This document shows, piece by piece, positions 5,113 to 6,618 of a stretch of DNA of 6,618 nt. The stretch is taken from the NCBI GenBank assembly GCA_027023325.1, contig JALVVQ010000299.1:1-6618 (forward strand), given 5' to 3'. Under the pieces are notes generated by a model, which saw only the letters and a list, made by a program, of their open reading frames with translations, did not search any database and had not been told where the DNA came from. Source of the stretch: Campylobacteraceae bacterium. GTDB taxonomy: Bacteria; Campylobacterota; Campylobacteria; Campylobacterales; Sulfurovaceae. A program made the translations under genes and the position numbers. Within the stretch, counting starts at the first letter, position 1. The number at the start of each line of letters is the position of its first letter.

Positions 5113-6230
5113 TACAGCATCTTTTTAAATTCAGAAAAGATATAGGCACTCTCATGCGGCCCCGGACTGGCCTCTGGGTGATGCTGCACAGACATCACAG
5201 GCTCACCCTTATACTTCACCCCTTCAATCGTATTATCGAAGAGATTGACATGGGTCACCTCTGCAATCTCTGTGATCGTATCGGGGACATTGTAGTTATG
5301 GTTTTGTGCGGTGATCTCCACCGTGCCTGTAACTTGATTTTTGACAGGATGATTGCCGCCATGATGCCCAAACTTAAGTTTGTAGGTATCGTAGCCATGT
5401 GCGATAGAGAGCATCTGATGCCCCAGACAAATACCAAACATGGGAATCTTGGCTGCCAGCAGTGCCTGGGTAATCTCTTTCTCTCTCGCAAGGATCAGTG
5501 GATCACCAGGACCATTAGAGAGAAAAACACCGTCACATTCCCCTGCTTTGAAAGTAGTGATGACTTCTGAAGCTGGCGTGTCATTGGGCACGACTGTTAC
5601 CTCGATCCCAGCAAAAGTAAGCTCATTGAGGATATTGCGCTTGATACCAAAATCATAGGCAATCACTTTTTTGGAAGTCTCGGGGATACCGTAGCGAAAT
5701 GTGGAGACATCATAACGAGACTCCGTATGCACATACTTCTCTTTGGTGCTCACCTGCTCGATATAGTTGATCTCCTCGATGCGCGGGGCATTCTCCAAAA
5801 GCTTTTTGAGTGTCTGGGCATCATGGATCTCTGTCGAAGCGATCATCTCCATTGCCCCCTCATCTCTAAGCATCTTGGTGATCATCCTGGTATCAATACC
5901 CGTAATCCCCATGATACCAAAACGCTCCAGCAGCTGTGCCAGTGTCTCTTGCATGCGGAAATTGGAAGGACGATCCTGATAGGAGCGTACGATAATGCCT
6001 TTGCAGAAGGCACCTCTGCTTTCCATATCTTGTGCATTGCAGCCCACATTGCCGATCTCAGGCATCGTAAAGGTCACAAACTGCCCCGCATAACTAGGGT
6101 CAGTCACAATCTCCTGATACCCAGTCAAAGAGGTATTGAACACACATTCTCCCACCGCTGTACCCGAAGCACCAAAACTCTCCGCCTCCAAAAACAACCC
6201 ATTCTCAAAATACAAACTTACTTTTTTCAC
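5112..6230 (-). CDS. carA: Carbamoyl-phosphate synthase small subunit (glutaminase)
   Basis: CarA splits glutamine and channels the ammonia to CarB, which makes carbamoyl phosphate for pyrimidine and arginine synthesis. The 372-residue protein shows the CarA N-terminal domain (ESFGASGTAVGECVFNTSLT and GYQEIVTDPSYAGQ, about 17-50) and a class I glutamine amidotransferase domain from about residue 188. The nucleophile is C268 in GICLGHQ, and the remaining catalytic residues are H351 and E353 in HHPEASPGPHE. SNGPGDP (238-244) forms the oxyanion region. The start is GTG at 6228-6230, supported by AAGGGG five bases upstream and by the family-typical first residues KKVSLYFENG. carB is not in the window. 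The gene lies between DUF507 and ddl, each gap filled by tandem heptamers. I see no pyrimidine attenuator or arginine operator. Confidence 0.97.
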   Translation of the reverse strand: MKKVSLYFENGLFLEAESFGASGTAVGECVFNTSLTGYQEIVTDPSYAGQFVTFTMPEIGNVGCNAQDMESRGAFCKGIIVRSYQDRPSNFRMQETLAQLLERFGIMGITGIDTRMITKMLRDEGAMEMIASTEIHDAQTLKKLLENAPRIEEINYIEQVSTKEKYVHTESRYDVSTFRYGIPETSKKVIAYDFGIKRNILNELTFAGIEVTVVPNDTPASEVITTFKAGECDGVFLSNGPGDPLILAREKEITQALLAAKIPMFGICLGHQMLSIAHGYDTYKLKFGHHGGNHPVKNQVTGTVEITAQNHNYNVPDTITEIAEVTHVNLFDNTIEGVKYKGEPVMSVQHHPEASPGPHESAYIFSEFKKML

Positions 6231-6239
6231 ACAAACCCC

Positions 6240-6268
6240 TTAATTCCTAATTCCTAACTCCTAACTCC
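6240..6268 (-). repeat. Tandem heptamer array between the DUF507 gene and carA
   Basis: Read on the minus strand, the gap holds one G after the TAG stop of the DUF507 gene, then GAGTTAG, GAGTTAG, GAATTAG and GAATTAA (6240-6267), merging into the GGGG of the carA ribosome binding site. It belongs to the same repeat family as the array after carA. It again starts at the upstream stop codon and ends at the downstream ribosome binding site. Confidence 0.85.
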
Positions 6269-6618
6269 CTAAAGCATCCCTCTTTTTCTAAGTTCCTCTT
6301 CATAAAGTCGCTCATAAAGAAGCTCATAATCCTGAGAGCCGGGGATTACTTCCCGTTCCATATTGCGTATCTTGCCATACACAATATCATCAATCTCATC
6401 AAAAGAATCGGCAAAGTCTTTGAAGGCTTTGAAAATCACATTTTTTATCTGATTATCATTAGCCTCATACTCTACCAGATAGTTCTCATAAAGCTCATCC
6501 AAGATGGTGTGAGAGAGGTCGTTGTAGCGATCATCATAGTTCATGATCACACCATGCTCTGCTGCCATCTTCTTTTTGATCATAAAGAAAAGCTGTCTCT
6601 CGTCCGCATGCTGAAACT
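6269..6618 (-). CDS. DUF507 family protein, C-terminal part (cut by right window edge)
   Basis: The open frame runs from the right edge to a TAG at 6269-6271. An internal ATG at 6581-6583 gives 104 residues, but the frame stays open upstream of it and encodes FQHADERQLFF before MIKKKMAAEHGVI, so the true start lies outside the window. The pattern DERQLFFMIKKKxAxEHGVIMNYDDR, with ILDELYENYLVEY, KNVIFKAFKDF and the ending YERLYEEELRKRGML, matches my knowledge of DUF507 proteins. These are about 180 residues long, strongly charged, mostly helical, and found in Campylobacterota and Aquificota. Their function is unknown. It contains no membrane segment and is probably cytoplasmic. It lies 38 bases upstream of carA on the same strand, an arrangement that I recall being shared by related genomes. 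Confidence 0.9.
   Translation of the reverse strand, partial: FQHADERQLFFMIKKKMAAEHGVIMNYDDRYNDLSHTILDELYENYLVEYEANDNQIKNVIFKAFKDFADSFDEIDDIVYGKIRNMEREVIPGSQDYELLYERLYEEELRKRGML

Noticed and set aside
5727..6257. Plus-strand open frame of 176 codons opposite carA
   Set aside because: It is the antisense of a well-conserved gene, and its composition (many His, Leu and Cys) is typical of a shadow frame.

Overview
Every gene in this window lies on the minus strand, so it is read from right to left. The gene content points to a member of the Campylobacterota (Epsilonproteobacteria). The evidence is a four-gene ccoN-ccoO-ccoQ-ccoP order with a two-haem CcoP, a DUF4006-type small membrane protein directly after ccoP, and carA next to a DUF507 gene. 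From memory, carA also lies close to ccoNOQP in Campylobacter. A deep-branching or environmental genus such as Sulfurovum or Sulfurimonas would fit, but the sequence alone does not fix the genus.

Right part (about 4013-6618): a DUF507 gene cut by the window edge, then carA (small subunit of carbamoyl-phosphate synthase, GTG start), then ddl (D-alanine-D-alanine ligase). The gaps are 38 and 58 bases, and both are filled almost entirely by tandem heptamers of the form GAATTAG / GAGTTAG / AAATTAG. Each array starts at the TAG stop of the gene before it. A 9-bp hairpin sits directly after the ddl stop.

Middle (3821-4012): the only sizeable gap, 192 bases, holding the control region of the oxidase operon. 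A TATAAT -10 box lacks a recognisable -35. If transcription starts at the canonical distance, near 3870, a perfect TTAAT-N4-ATTAA site of the CRP/FNR type is centred at -61.5, a classic activator position. A second palindrome (TTGGT-T-ACCAA) lies upstream of it, and three ACAGTAA copies lie just downstream of the predicted start.

Left part (1-3820): ccoN, ccoO, ccoQ and ccoP encode a complete cbb3-type cytochrome c oxidase, the high-affinity terminal oxidase used at low oxygen. They are followed by a DUF4006 gene, an overlooked 29-codon single-helix membrane protein gene (224-313), and the start of an exported protein that runs off the left edge. Gaps between these genes are 0-11 bases, and each gene in this run has a Shine-Dalgarno-like sequence, so they very probably form one operon. 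CcoN, CcoO and CcoP keep all the haem and copper ligands I could check.

Most of the window is ordinary core metabolism and respiration. The points most worth a second look are the 29-residue protein, the heptamer arrays flanking carA, and the layered operator-like elements in front of ccoN.
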